Shown: positions 27,973 through 37,573 of the stretch, piece after piece | Layout of the letters: each line of letters begins with the position of its first letter | Position numbering within the stretch: position 1 is the first letter of the stretch | Source: Kerstersia similis | Lineage (GTDB): Bacteria > Pseudomonadota > Gammaproteobacteria > Burkholderiales > Burkholderiaceae_B | Direction of reading: 5' to 3' | Assembly (NCBI RefSeq): GCF_965139615.1 | Contig: NZ_CBCSIQ010000003.1 | Coordinates: 124,001-188,000 of the forward strand | Length of the DNA: 64,000 bases | Notes under the pieces: model-generated | Databases searched by the model: none | What the model saw: the letters and a program-made list of their open reading frames with translations, nothing else | What the model was told of the DNA's origin: nothing | Program-made: the position numbers and the translations under genes

Positions 27973-29106
27973 TCACCCAAGCTTCAAGCCATTGCCAAGC
28001 CTGATCGCGTAGCTTGTGCTACGCCCTCCCGCCTGGCTTTTTTGAAGCACACCGTATTGCACCAGCTCCGTGATGTCACGCAAGGCAGAATCGCTTGAGC
28101 ACTTGGCCAGCGCAGCCCATTTGGCGGTCGTCAGCTTGCCGTCAAACCCATCCAACAGCCGGTTCAGCACTTTGATCTGCCGTTCATTCATGGGAATGGT
28201 TGCCGCGTCTTGCCAGAACTTCGCTTTGGTAAACACCTGATCGAGGACGCCATGCGCATGTTCGATGGCTTTGAGCAAAGTCGCAAGAAACCACACCAAC
28301 CATTGCGTGACATCCATATCACCCTTTTGCGTGCGCTCAAGAATGTCGTAGTAGGCCTTGCGCTCTCGTTGTATCTGCGCAGACAGGCTATAGAAGCGTT
28401 GCTGACTGCCATCTGCGCGGGTTAGCAATAGATCGCCGATTGCACGCGCGATGCGACCGTTGCCGTCATCGAAAGGGTGTAGTGTGACAAACCAGAGATG
28501 CCCCAAGCCTGCGCGAACCAAGGCGGAATCTCTCAGTGTGGTGTCATTTAGCCAGGCAAGAAAACGCGCCATCTCTGCCGCAAGCCGTTTGGCAGGCGGC
28601 GCTTCGAAATGGACTTTTTCACGCCCCATCGCACCTGAAACAACCTGCATGGAGCCCGCACTGTCGTCTCGCCAGGCGGCAACCTTGATAGCGTTGATTC
28701 CGGAGTAGCCGAAAGGAAACAGCGCTGCATGCCAGCCAAACAAGCGTTCGACGCTTACAGGGGCCATCGCGTTACTGGTGGCATCCAGGATCATATCGAC
28801 GATTCCGTCGATATGACGGTCTGCGGGCGCCAACGCGCCGATATCGACGCCCAGGCGACGCGCGACAGATGATCGAACCGAGGCGACATTGAGTGTTTCA
28901 CCCTCTATTGCGCTGGTTTGAACGACGTCCTCAGTCAACGCAAGCAGACAGGCGTCATCGCGCAAGGCAAGCCCTACGTCTGCCAGTCGGCCGAGCAGCA
29001 ACCCTTGCGCACGACTCACGGCCGCCAAAGGTTCCGCAAGCACAGCGAGGTCGTATTGCCAATCGGGCCAATGCGGCGATTGCCAGATATATTCACCGTG
29101 ATTCAT
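27973..29106 (-). CDS. Fic family AMP-transferase-like protein
   Basis: A 377-residue Fic protein. The catalytic loop HPFDDGNGRIAR spans residues 210-221 and matches the full HPFx(D/N)GNGRxxR consensus, so it should be able to transfer AMP from ATP to a hydroxyl side chain. The N-terminal inhibitory helix motif TSAIEG (64-69) fits (S/T)xxxE(G/N), which makes it a class II, self-inhibited Fic. The N-terminal part resembles DUF4172 and the last 70 residues look like a winged helix (MNERQIKVLNRLLDGFDGKL). It is a lone gene between atpI and a divergent DJ-1 gene; no antitoxin gene accompanies it. Target unknown. Confidence 0.92.
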   Translation of the reverse strand: MNHGEYIWQSPHWPDWQYDLAVLAEPLAAVSRAQGLLLGRLADVGLALRDDACLLALTEDVVQTSAIEGETLNVASVRSSVARRLGVDIGALAPADRHIDGIVDMILDATSNAMAPVSVERLFGWHAALFPFGYSGINAIKVAAWRDDSAGSMQVVSGAMGREKVHFEAPPAKRLAAEMARFLAWLNDTTLRDSALVRAGLGHLWFVTLHPFDDGNGRIARAIGDLLLTRADGSQQRFYSLSAQIQRERKAYYDILERTQKGDMDVTQWLVWFLATLLKAIEHAHGVLDQVFTKAKFWQDAATIPMNERQIKVLNRLLDGFDGKLTTAKWAALAKCSSDSALRDITELVQYGVLQKSQAGGRSTSYAIRLGNGLKLG

Positions 29107-29383
29107 GCGGCGATTGTGGCGGCACTTATCCTTTTCGTCAAACGCTGGTGCTTCACGGCACGCTCGCGTTGACGCGAAACATACCGCGTTGAATGGCGGC
29201 GCCAGCCCATGAACGACGGCCTCGGCTACCGTTTCGCCCTTACGGTGCCCGCAATATCTCCCCTGCCGTCATCCTCCCGCAGGAATCCCCTACTACCCTG
29301 TCATACGGGGCCGGCGCACAATTATTCCAGCACGGCGGATGCACATATGCCCCTTCCATCACGAGACCTCAAGGAGACAACTC

Positions 29384-29968
29384 ATGGCAGGCAAGAAAAT
29401 CCTGATGATTTGCGGCGATTATTGCGAAGACTATGAAACCATGGTGCCATTCCAGACGCTGCTGGCGGTGGGCCATGATGTGATTGCCGCCTGCCCCGGC
29501 AAGAAGGCGGGCGAGCAGATCAAGACGGCGATCCACGATTTTGAGGGCGCGCAAACCTATAGCGAAAAACCCGGCCACAATTTCACGCTCAATGGCAGCT
29601 TCGATAGCCTGGATCCCGCTGACTTCGATGCCCTGGTGATTCCCGGCGGCCGCGGCCCCGAGTATCTGCGCCTGAATGCCAAGGTCGTGGCTGCCGTGCG
29701 CCATTTCTTCGAGGCCGACAAGCCGGTGGCGGCGGTCTGCCACGGCGCGCAATTGCTGGCCGGCGCTGGCGTGCTGAAAGGCCGTTCGTGCTCCGCCTAC
29801 CCGGCCTGCCAGCCGGATGTGGAAACGGCCGGCGGCACCTATATCAATATTCCGGTGGATCAGGCCCATACCGACGGCAATCTGGTGACGGCCCCCGCCT
29901 GGCCCGCGCACCCAGCCTGGCTGGCGCAGTTCCTGAAGGTGCTGGGTACGCACATCAGCCACGGCTGA
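29384..29968 (+). CDS. DJ-1/PfpI family protein
   Basis: A 194-residue single-domain protein of the class I glutamine amidotransferase fold. Key residues: E15 (GDYCEDYET), and the nucleophile elbow AAVCHGAQLL with C119 and H120; the IPGGRGPEYLR loop is also present. Family members act as glyoxalases, deglycases or chaperones; the specific activity cannot be read from the sequence. The ATG at 29384 has AAGGAGA nine bases upstream. Divergent from the Fic gene, with a 277-base region between them in which I see no other gene. Confidence 0.9.
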   Translation: MAGKKILMICGDYCEDYETMVPFQTLLAVGHDVIAACPGKKAGEQIKTAIHDFEGAQTYSEKPGHNFTLNGSFDSLDPADFDALVIPGGRGPEYLRLNAKVVAAVRHFFEADKPVAAVCHGAQLLAGAGVLKGRSCSAYPACQPDVETAGGTYINIPVDQAHTDGNLVTAPAWPAHPAWLAQFLKVLGTHISHG

Positions 29969-30040
29969 CAGTCACGCAGACATCAACGGCCGGGCGCATG
30001 CGCCCGGCACGCATGGCGCGCCTGGCTCTACAATTGCGCC

Positions 30041-31837
30041 ATGAATACCGTCAGCAAAACCCCAACCCCCATTCAATATCGTATCGAACCCTTCGACCCG
30101 GCCGGGCACCGTTTCCGCGTGCAGCTGAAGGTCGAACAGCCGGATGCCGGCGGCCAGTGCTTTGCGCTGCCCGCCTGGATTCCCGGCAGCTACCTGATCC
30201 GCGATTTCGCGCGCCAGATCGAAACCATATCCGCCCGCTCCGGCAATGCTGCCGTCGCGCTGCGCAAGCTGGATGACCATCGCTGGCAAGCCGATGCGGT
30301 CGAGGGCCCGCTGGAACTGGAATACACCGTTTATGCCTGGGACCTGTCCGTGCGCGGCGCGCACCTGGACGAAAGCCACGGCTTCTTCAATGGCACCAGC
30401 GTATTCCTGCAAGTCATCGGCCAGGAGGATCGCCCCTGCCTGGTCGATATCGCCGCCCCCGCCGGCATCAACGGCTGGAAGGTGCACACCAGCCTGCCCG
30501 AAGCCCGCGGCTTGCCAGGCTGCGCCCGCCGCCATGGCTTCGGCTGCTACCTGGCGCCTGACTACGACGCACTCATCGACCACCCGGTGGAAATGGGCAC
30601 GCCGCTGGTGGCCCGCTTCGATGCCCATGGCGCCGAGCACGAGATTGTCTTTACCGGTCTGGTTCCCCAGCTGGATCTGCCCCGCATCATTGACGATGTG
30701 CGCCGCATCTGCGAAACGCAGATTGCGTTTTTCGAGCCTGAAACCCGCCGCGCGCCGTTTCTCGACAGCGCCCGCCGCTATGTGTTCCTGGTCCAGGTGA
30801 CCGGCGACGGCTATGGCGGCCTGGAGCACCGCGCCAGCACGGCCCTGCTGGTTTCGCGCAATGATCTGCCCGTACTGGGCGAGACCGAGCAGAGCGACGG
30901 CTACCGCAGTTTCCTGGGGTTGGTCAGCCACGAGTATTTCCATACCTGGCACGTCAAGCGCATCAAGCCCGCCGCCTTCGTGCCCTATACGCTGGATCGC
31001 CCCGCACACACACGCCTGCTCTGGGTCTTTGAAGGCTTCACGTCCTACTACGACGACCTGATGCTGCTGCGTGCCGGCGTCATCAGCGAAGCCAATTACT
31101 TCAAGCTGCTGGGCAAGACGCTGCATGTGGTGCACAACGGCACCGGCCGCTTCAAGCAATCCGTCGCACAAAGCAGTTTCGATGCCTGGACGCGCTACTA
31201 CAAGCAGGATGAGAACTCGGTCAATGCGATTTCCAGCTACTACACCAAGGGTTCGCTGGTGGCGCTGGCGCTGGACCTGCTCCTGCGCCACGCCAGCGGC
31301 GGCAAGAAATCGCTGGACGATGTGATGCGCCTGCTGTGGAAGCGCTATGGCCGGGAGTTCTACCGCGGCCTGGCGCGCGGCATTGTCGAAGACGCCATGC
31401 CGGCATTGGTGCAGGAAGCCACCGGCATCGACGCGGCCGCTGAGATCGCTGCCTGGACTGAAGGCACCGCAGACCTGCCGCTGCCGCAACTGTTTGCCGC
31501 GCAGGGGTTCCAGGCTGCCCCGGCCGCAGCAGGCAACACGCCCTCGCTGGACATTCGCAGTCGTGCCGCCACCGACGGCGCAGGCATTGCCGCCGTGCAT
31601 GAGGGGGGTGCCGCGCATCGTGGCGGCCTGTCGGCACAGGATGTCATTATTGCTGCCGATGGCTTGCGCATTGCTTCCGTGGATGCGCTGAACGCGCTGC
31701 TGGCGCGCCGCCGCTCTGGCGACACCGTGCATTTCCATGTGTTCCGCCGCGATGAACTGCGCCAGTTCACCGTCACGCTGAACCCGGCCGTGCCAGGCAG
31801 CTGGACGATCAGCCGCACCGCCGTCACAGCGGCGTAA
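30041..31837 (+). CDS. M61 family metallopeptidase (glycyl aminopeptidase-like) with PDZ domain
   Basis: A 598-residue zinc peptidase. The zinc motif HEYFHTWHVKRIKP starts at 297, and the GGLEHR segment at 259 provides the family's exopeptidase-type glycine loop. The N-terminal beta domain (about 10-170) includes LPAWIPGSYLIRDFAR, characteristic of M61. The C-terminus (about 495-590) is a PDZ-like domain (GAAHRGGLSAQDVIIAADGL). No signal peptide is visible, so it appears cytosolic. Members cleave N-terminal Gly or Ala; the cellular substrate is unknown. It stands alone, 72 bases after the DJ-1 gene. Confidence 0.92.
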   Translation: MNTVSKTPTPIQYRIEPFDPAGHRFRVQLKVEQPDAGGQCFALPAWIPGSYLIRDFARQIETISARSGNAAVALRKLDDHRWQADAVEGPLELEYTVYAWDLSVRGAHLDESHGFFNGTSVFLQVIGQEDRPCLVDIAAPAGINGWKVHTSLPEARGLPGCARRHGFGCYLAPDYDALIDHPVEMGTPLVARFDAHGAEHEIVFTGLVPQLDLPRIIDDVRRICETQIAFFEPETRRAPFLDSARRYVFLVQVTGDGYGGLEHRASTALLVSRNDLPVLGETEQSDGYRSFLGLVSHEYFHTWHVKRIKPAAFVPYTLDRPAHTRLLWVFEGFTSYYDDLMLLRAGVISEANYFKLLGKTLHVVHNGTGRFKQSVAQSSFDAWTRYYKQDENSVNAISSYYTKGSLVALALDLLLRHASGGKKSLDDVMRLLWKRYGREFYRGLARGIVEDAMPALVQEATGIDAAAEIAAWTEGTADLPLPQLFAAQGFQAAPAAAGNTPSLDIRSRAATDGAGIAAVHEGGAAHRGGLSAQDVIIAADGLRIASVDALNALLARRRSGDTVHFHVFRRDELRQFTVTLNPAVPGSWTISRTAVTAA

Positions 31838-32010
31838 ACCGGCGCAGCGCCCGCGCCTGCTGACCGCAGACGCGGGCGCTCTGAGCGTCCACGGGCAGAC
31901 CAGCCATGCCGGCCCGGCCTCAGCGCCAGCAAAACAGTCTGGCCACCCCGGCGCGCCACCGGCAGCCGGAAGCGCGCCGGCAGGCATGGGAATGCCCTAA
32001 AATCCGGCGC

Positions 32011-32808
32011 ATGAACCAGAGTTCCTTTTCTTCCGGCCTACGCCGCGCCGTTCTCATCACCGGTGCTGCCCGACGCATGGGCAGCGCCATTGCGCTGGGC
32101 TTCGCGCAGCGAGGCTGGGATGTCGTGATCCATCATCGCGCCAGCCCTGACGAAGCGCAGGCCACCGCCGCAGCGGTGCGCGCCTGCGGCGTCCAGGCAA
32201 CCATCGTCACGGCCGACCTGGCCGAAGAGGGCGCAGCGGCACGGCTGTTCCAGGACGCCCTGGCTGCTTTCGGCCAGCTCGATGCCGTCGTCAACAATGC
32301 CTCGCGCTTTGACTACGATGATGCCGACAGCTTCGGCACCCACCTGCTGTTCGGCCACATGCAGCCGAATCTGGTCGCCCCCGTGGCACTGGCCCGAGAC
32401 CTGGCCCGCCACGTGCGCGAGCGCCAGGGCAAAGGTGTGGTCATCAATTTGCTGGATCAGAAACTCTGGAACTACAACCCGGACTTCTTCAGCTATACGC
32501 TGAGCAAGGCGGCGCTGGAATCCGCCACCACCATGCTGGCCCAGGCATTGGCGCCGCACGTGCGCGTGGTTGGCATTGCGCCTGGCCTGACGCTGCCCAG
32601 CCATCTGCAAACGGCGGAAGCCTTCGAGCAAACGCATCGCCTGGCCCCGCTGGGGCAGGCCAGCACCGCAGCCGACATCGCCGATGCCGCTGTGTTCATG
32701 GCCCACAATCCTGCCATCACAGGCACCACGTTGCTGGTCGATGGCGGCCAGCACCTGGTCGGCTTTACCCGTGACTTCAGCATGATGGCGCCAGACCCCG
32801 GCAGTTGA
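32011..32808 (+). CDS. SDR oxidoreductase, pteridine reductase (FolM/PTR1)-like
   Basis: A 265-residue short-chain dehydrogenase. Cofactor motif TGAARRMGSAIALGFA near residue 17, NNAS near 91, catalytic YxxxK in FFSYTLSKAALES near 161, and DGGQHLVG near the end. The RRMG variant of the glycine loop and the Asp/Lys-rich LLDQKLWNYNPDFFSY segment are typical of pteridine-reductase-type SDRs, which reduce dihydromonapterin or dihydrofolate. folB follows after 104 bases, supporting a folate/pterin role. The ATG at 32011 was chosen over an open frame starting at 31906. Confidence 0.82.
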   Translation: MNQSSFSSGLRRAVLITGAARRMGSAIALGFAQRGWDVVIHHRASPDEAQATAAAVRACGVQATIVTADLAEEGAAARLFQDALAAFGQLDAVVNNASRFDYDDADSFGTHLLFGHMQPNLVAPVALARDLARHVRERQGKGVVINLLDQKLWNYNPDFFSYTLSKAALESATTMLAQALAPHVRVVGIAPGLTLPSHLQTAEAFEQTHRLAPLGQASTAADIADAAVFMAHNPAITGTTLLVDGGQHLVGFTRDFSMMAPDPGS

Positions 32809-32912
32809 TCGACCGCCATGTCGCCAGCCCCGGCAAGCGTCCCGGCCCTGAACACTCCGGCTTCCTGCCACCCGGTGCCGCGCCTGCCCTTATTTTCCTG
32901 AACCCAAACATC

Positions 32913-33287
32913 ATGTACCTACGCCGCGTTTTCTTTTCCCGCCTGGCGGTGGATGCCAATATCGGCATACTGGCCCACGAACTGCGCACCACCCAGCCCC
33001 TGCACATCGACGCCGAGTTCGATGTCATCATCCGCCAGCCGGTCAACGACCACGATATCCGCAGCGTCCTGGACTATCGCCAGTTGCGCGACGCCATCAT
33101 CGCGGAGTGCACGCGCGGCCATGTCAACCTGATCGAAACCCTGTGCGAAAAGGTCGGCCTGCGCCTGCTGGCTGATTTCAGCGATATTCAGACCGTCAAG
33201 CTGCGCATCAGCAAACCAACGGTATTCTCCGACTGCGCAGCCGTCGGCGTGGAAGTCACCATGGACCGGAACACGACAACACTATGA
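32913..33287 (+). CDS. folB: Dihydroneopterin aldolase
   Basis: A 124-residue FolB-like protein that splits dihydroneopterin into 6-hydroxymethyl-dihydropterin and glycolaldehyde in folate synthesis. Seen: DANIGILAHELRTTQPLHID at 14, VLDYRQLRDAI near 52, NLIETLCEKVG with the conserved Glu near 73, and KLRISKPTVF near 99. Start is the ATG at 32913; 36 in-frame codons upstream lack similarity. Its last four bases overlap the start of ttcA, so the two are translated from one message. Confidence 0.9.
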   Translation: MYLRRVFFSRLAVDANIGILAHELRTTQPLHIDAEFDVIIRQPVNDHDIRSVLDYRQLRDAIIAECTRGHVNLIETLCEKVGLRLLADFSDIQTVKLRISKPTVFSDCAAVGVEVTMDRNTTTL

Positions 33288-34423
33288 GCCTGCCCAGCCT
33301 CGACCACTCATCCGCTGACACCATGAACCCTCAAGCGACGCCCGCGCAACCGGCTGCCACCAGCACGCCGCCCAGCGCCAAAGCGCAGGCCCGCGAACGC
33401 CTGGAAAACAACAAGCTCGCCAAACGCCTGGCCCGCGAAACCACCCGCGCCATCTCCGACTACAACATGATCGAAGAAGGCGACCGCGTCATGGTGTGCC
33501 TGTCCGGCGGCAAGGATTCCTACGGCCTGCTGGACATCCTGATGCGGCTGCGCAGCCGCGCGCCCTTCCACTTCGATATCGTGGCCGTCAATCTCGATCA
33601 GAAGCAGCCGGGTTTTCCTGACCACATCCTGCCGGAATACCTGCGCAGCCTGGATGTGCCCTTCCATATCGAAACCCAGGATACCTATTCCATCGTCACG
33701 CGCGTGGTACCGGAAGGCAAGACCATGTGTTCGCTGTGCTCACGCCTGCGGCGCGGCATTCTGTACCGCGTGGCCGATGAACTGGGTGCCACCAAAATCG
33801 CGCTGGGCCACCATCGTGACGACATTCTGGCCACCTTTTTCCTGAACCTGTTCTATGGCGGCAAACTGAAAGGCATGCCTCCCAAACTGGTGTCCGATGA
33901 TGGCCGCCACACAGTGATTCGCCCGCTGGCCTATGTGCCGGAACGCGACCTGATCGCCTATGCGCGCCATATGCAGTTCCCTATCATTCCCTGTAACCTG
34001 TGCGGCAGCCAGGAGAACCTGAAGCGCCAGGAAGTCGGACGCATGATCGCGCAATGGGATAAGGAGCAGCCGGGCCGCTCCTGGAATATTTTCAACGCCT
34101 TGTCACGAGTGGTGCCCTCCCATCTGATGGATAGGGAACTGTTCGACTTCGCAGGACTCAAGCCCACAGGCATTCCTGACGAGGAAGGCGACAAAGCCTT
34201 TGATGGCGATGAGTTCCAAGGCCCGGAGTCGCATCAGGCGCAAGCGGATGCCAGCGTTGCCTCCACGCCTGAAGCCGTCATGGCTGCCACTCCGGCCACG
34301 CCGACGCCAGGCGCCGCCGTTCCGCTGAAAGAAACAGCGCTGACATTCATCCGCCCGTCAGGCAAGCGCACGGTGGCAACGGACAACGCTGGCGACAAGC
34401 AGGCCGACCAACAACCTGCTTGA
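33284..34423 (+). CDS. ttcA: tRNA 2-thiocytidine(32) synthetase
   Basis: Thiolates cytidine 32 of certain tRNAs. PP-loop SGGKDSYGLLDIL near residue 74 binds ATP; the two CxxC pairs (MCSLCSRLRRGILYR near 148 and IPCNLCGSQENLK near 240) carry the Fe-S cluster. The 379 residues exceed E. coli TtcA (311) because of an Ala/Pro/Thr/Glu-rich tail after about residue 305 (ADASVASTPEAVMAATPATP), probably disordered. Start ATGA overlaps the folB stop; a second ATG at 33323 would remove 13 residues. Confidence 0.94.
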   Translation: MSLPSLDHSSADTMNPQATPAQPAATSTPPSAKAQARERLENNKLAKRLARETTRAISDYNMIEEGDRVMVCLSGGKDSYGLLDILMRLRSRAPFHFDIVAVNLDQKQPGFPDHILPEYLRSLDVPFHIETQDTYSIVTRVVPEGKTMCSLCSRLRRGILYRVADELGATKIALGHHRDDILATFFLNLFYGGKLKGMPPKLVSDDGRHTVIRPLAYVPERDLIAYARHMQFPIIPCNLCGSQENLKRQEVGRMIAQWDKEQPGRSWNIFNALSRVVPSHLMDRELFDFAGLKPTGIPDEEGDKAFDGDEFQGPESHQAQADASVASTPEAVMAATPATPTPGAAVPLKETALTFIRPSGKRTVATDNAGDKQADQQPA

Positions 34424-34531
34424 CCCGCCCCCTGCCAGACCCCTGCGCCGCACCACGGCGCCCGGGTACAGCCAGCAGCTGCGCCTTTGCACAGGCCAGC
34501 TGCTGCTCAATGCCTCATCAAGCCCTCGCCA

Positions 34532-35749
34532 TCAAGCCAAGACCTTGACCTTGGCGGACGCCTGTTTGGCCTTGGCGCGTGCCGCCTCGGCATCATCCGC
34601 CACTGCCAGGGCCACGCCCATGCGGCGTTTGACAAAAGATTCGGGTTTGCCGAACAGGCGCACGTCCACACCAGGCTCGGCCAAGGCCTCGGCCACACCT
34701 TCGAACGACACAGCCCCGGCCTGCACACCGCCGTAGATCACGCTGCTCGCTCCCGGCTGACGCAGCGAGGCGTCCACCGGCAAGCCCAGCAATGCCCGCG
34801 CATGCAACACGAATTCGCTCTGCGTCTGTGTCACCATCGTGACCATGCCGGTATCATGCGGACGCGGGCTGACTTCCGAGAACCAGACCTGATCCCCGGC
34901 GACAAACAATTCCACGCCGAATACCCCCCAGCCGCCCAAAGCCGCGGTGACGGCCTCGGCAATTTCCCGGGCGCGCGCCAGCGCGGCATCCGACATGGGA
35001 TGCGGTTGCCAGCTTTCGACATAATCGCCGTCCACCTGCCGATGGCCGATGGGCGCGCAGAAGCTGGTGTGCGTCGTACCGTCGGCCGCGCGCGAACGCA
35101 CCGTCAACAGCGTGATTTCATAATCGAAATGAATGAAGCCTTCGACAATGGCACGGCCACCGCCCACGCGTCCGCCTTCCTGTGCGATACGCCAGGCTTC
35201 GGCAACCTCATCCTGGGCACGAATGACGGACTGCCCTTTCCCCGATGAGGACATGACCGGTTTGATCACGCAGGGATAGCCAATGCCGGCGTCGATTGCC
35301 GCCTGCAACTCGGCCAGGCTATCGACAAAACGATAGGGCGAAGTCGGCAAGCCCAGCTCTTCGGCTGCCAGGCGCCGGATTCCCTCTCGGTTCATGGTCA
35401 AACGCGCCGCACGCGCCGTTGGCGTCACCCGCGCCACGCCAGCCTGCTCGATCTCCACCAACAGATCGGTGGCGATCGCTTCGATTTCCGGAACGATGAT
35501 GTGCGGCCGCTCCTGCTCGATCACGCGGCGCAAGGCATCACGATCCGTCATCGGGATGACATGCGCGCGATGCGCCACCTGCTGGCCCGGCGCGTTTTCA
35601 TAGCGATCGACGGCAATCACCTCGACCCCCAGTTGCTGCAGGGCAATCACCACTTCCTTGCCCAGCTCGCCCGCACCCAGCAGCATGACTCGCACGGCAC
35701 GGTCGGACAAAGGGGTTCCCAGCAAAGCGGGGGCATTGGCGGTTGACAT
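34532..35749 (-). CDS. purT: Formate-dependent phosphoribosylglycinamide formyltransferase
   Basis: Converts GAR to formyl-GAR using formate and ATP in purine synthesis. The 405-residue protein is an ATP-grasp enzyme: MLLGAGELGKEVVIALQQLG near 22, EIEAIATDLLVEIEQAG near 92, CVIKPVMSSSGKGQSVIRAQ (ATP-binding lysines and glycine loop) near 165, FFGVEL-like FGVELFVAGDQVWFSEVSPR near 275 with Mg-binding Glu residues, HDTGMVTMVTQTQSEF after it. Start is the ATG at 35749; an open frame upstream to 36193 lacks similarity. It converges on ttcA and diverges from kdsD. Confidence 0.96.
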   Translation of the reverse strand: MSTANAPALLGTPLSDRAVRVMLLGAGELGKEVVIALQQLGVEVIAVDRYENAPGQQVAHRAHVIPMTDRDALRRVIEQERPHIIVPEIEAIATDLLVEIEQAGVARVTPTARAARLTMNREGIRRLAAEELGLPTSPYRFVDSLAELQAAIDAGIGYPCVIKPVMSSSGKGQSVIRAQDEVAEAWRIAQEGGRVGGGRAIVEGFIHFDYEITLLTVRSRAADGTTHTSFCAPIGHRQVDGDYVESWQPHPMSDAALARAREIAEAVTAALGGWGVFGVELFVAGDQVWFSEVSPRPHDTGMVTMVTQTQSEFVLHARALLGLPVDASLRQPGASSVIYGGVQAGAVSFEGVAEALAEPGVDVRLFGKPESFVKRRMGVALAVADDAEAARAKAKQASAKVKVLA

Positions 35750-35929
35750 GAACCAGCTCCATAAATGAATGACAATACACAAGTGTAAATACCGCGGGTG
35801 GCGCGCGGTGCGCCATAATCCCGATGGGTACGGCAACCTGGCGGCTGCGCCTGCCAGATTGCCATGCGCCTGCCGGCTTTGCAAATCCCGGATACGCCTG
35901 CACGCCCGGCACTGCACTAAAATCCCACA

Positions 35930-36919
35930 ATGGACATCAACACCGCATTTACTCCCGAACTCGCACTGGCCAGCGCCTTCCGTACGCTGGAAACCGAAGC
36001 GCAGGCCATCCTGGCGCTGCGGGACGGCTTGCGCATTGCCTTTCCCCAAGCCGTTGCGCGTATCCTGGCCTGCAAAGGGCGGGTGATTGTCAGCGGCCTG
36101 GGAAAAACCGGCCATATCGCCACCAAGATCGCCGCTACCTTTGCCTCTACCGGCACCCCCTCGTTCTTCCTGCATGCCGCCGAAGCCGTGCACGGCGATC
36201 TGGGCATGGTGACCGGCGCAGACATCCTGATTGCCATTTCGCAGTCAGGCGGCAGCCAGGAACTCTTGACCATTCTGCCCGCCGTCCGCCGTCTGGGCGT
36301 CCCGGTCATTGCCATCAGCGGCAATCCGCAATCGGAACTTGCGCGCAACGCGGATATCTATCTCAGTAGCGCGGTTGCACAGGAAGCCTGCCCGCTCAAT
36401 CTGGCCCCGACTGCCAGCACCACCGCCGCGCTGGCGTTGGGTGATGCACTGGCAGTCGCCTGCCTGGAAGCCCGGGGCTTCGATGCGCAGGATTTCGCCC
36501 GGTCGCATCCTGGCGGTACGCTGGGCCGCCGCCTGTTGACGCGGGTACGCGATGTCATGCGCCAGGGGAGCGAATTGCCGACCGTGCCTGCACAAGCCAG
36601 CATGATCCAGGCGCTGGAAGAAATTTCACGCAAGGGCATGGGCATGACCGTCGTGCTGGATGCCGAAGACCGACCTTGCGGCATTTTTACTGACGGCGAC
36701 CTGCGGCGCCTGCTGGAAAAGCGGGGCAGCATCACCGGGCTGAGCGTGAGCGCAGGCATGACGCACCAACCGCGCTCCATCCACCCCGAAGCCCTGGCCG
36801 TGGATGCGGCCGCACGCATGGATGAGCTGCGTGTCAGCCAGTTGCTCGTCACTGACAGCCAGGGCAAATTGGTCGGCGCCCTGCATATGCATGACCTGAT
36901 GGCTGCCAAAGTCATCTAA
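35930..36919 (+). CDS. kdsD: Arabinose-5-phosphate isomerase
   Basis: Interconverts ribulose 5-phosphate and arabinose 5-phosphate, the first step to Kdo for lipid A-core. 329 residues: SIS domain about 30-190 (GRVIVSGLGKTGHIATKIAA, AEAVHGDLGMVTGADILIAI, SQSGGSQELL) followed by two CBS repeats (about 215-270 and 280-329). ATG at 35930. First of a long plus-strand series kdsD-kdsC-lptCAB-hpf-ptsN-hprK-rapZ, with a 34-base gap to kdsC. Confidence 0.96.
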   Translation: MDINTAFTPELALASAFRTLETEAQAILALRDGLRIAFPQAVARILACKGRVIVSGLGKTGHIATKIAATFASTGTPSFFLHAAEAVHGDLGMVTGADILIAISQSGGSQELLTILPAVRRLGVPVIAISGNPQSELARNADIYLSSAVAQEACPLNLAPTASTTAALALGDALAVACLEARGFDAQDFARSHPGGTLGRRLLTRVRDVMRQGSELPTVPAQASMIQALEEISRKGMGMTVVLDAEDRPCGIFTDGDLRRLLEKRGSITGLSVSAGMTHQPRSIHPEALAVDAAARMDELRVSQLLVTDSQGKLVGALHMHDLMAAKVI

Positions 36920-36953
36920 CCCGACCCGTCCGTACACTGTTTCAAGGAAGCCC

Positions 36954-37562
36954 ATGACCACTCCCTCTCCGCTCAGCCCCACGCCGCACCCGATCGACGC
37001 GCTCGTCCTGTCGGGACTGCCCGAAGCGACTCGTGAGCGCGCGGCGGCCGTGCGCCTGCTGGCACTGGATGTGGACGGCGTGCTGACAGACGGCAGCCTG
37101 ATCTACGGCGAGCAAGGTGAAGCGTTGAAACGCTTCAACGTACTGGATGGCTATGGCCTGCAAATGCTGCGTGACAACGGCATCCTGGTGGCTCTGATCA
37201 CCGGCCGCAAAGGCCTGATCCTGGAACGCCGCGCGGCCGACCTCGGCATCGGCATCGTGCTGCAAGGCGTACGCGACAAATGCAGCGCCCTGCAGGACCT
37301 TGCCCGCGAACACGGCCTCATGCTGTCGCAAACCGCCTTCATGGGTGACGACCTGATAGATGTCCCCGCCATGTTGCGTGCCGGCCTGGCAGCCAGCGTT
37401 CCCAATGCCCCGGTGTATGTGCGCCAGGCGGCGCACTGGACTGCCAGCCTGGCCGGAGGGCACGGCGCCGTACGAGAATGCTGTGACATGATTCTCGCTG
37501 CCCAGGGCAAATTGGGGCAACGCGTGCAGTCCGGCGGCGCAGGCGCGCCCGTCGTGCAATAA
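36954..37562 (+). CDS. kdsC: 3-deoxy-D-manno-octulosonate 8-phosphate phosphatase
   Basis: HAD-superfamily phosphatase releasing Kdo. 202 residues with the nucleophile motif LLALDVDGVLTDGSLIYGE (about 34-52), ALITGRKGLILERRAADLGI and FMGDDLIDVPAM supplying the remaining metal ligands. Typical tetrameric KdsC length plus a short N-terminal extension. Follows kdsD by 34 and precedes lptC by 11 bases. Confidence 0.96.
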   Translation: MTTPSPLSPTPHPIDALVLSGLPEATRERAAAVRLLALDVDGVLTDGSLIYGEQGEALKRFNVLDGYGLQMLRDNGILVALITGRKGLILERRAADLGIGIVLQGVRDKCSALQDLAREHGLMLSQTAFMGDDLIDVPAMLRAGLAASVPNAPVYVRQAAHWTASLAGGHGAVRECCDMILAAQGKLGQRVQSGGAGAPVVQ

Positions 37563-37573
37563 CGGGGCCACTC

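Noticed and set aside
34474..34504. Terminator between ttcA and purT
   Set aside because: The inverted repeat AGCAGCTG/CAGCTGCT has a 15-base loop and no T-tract on either strand.
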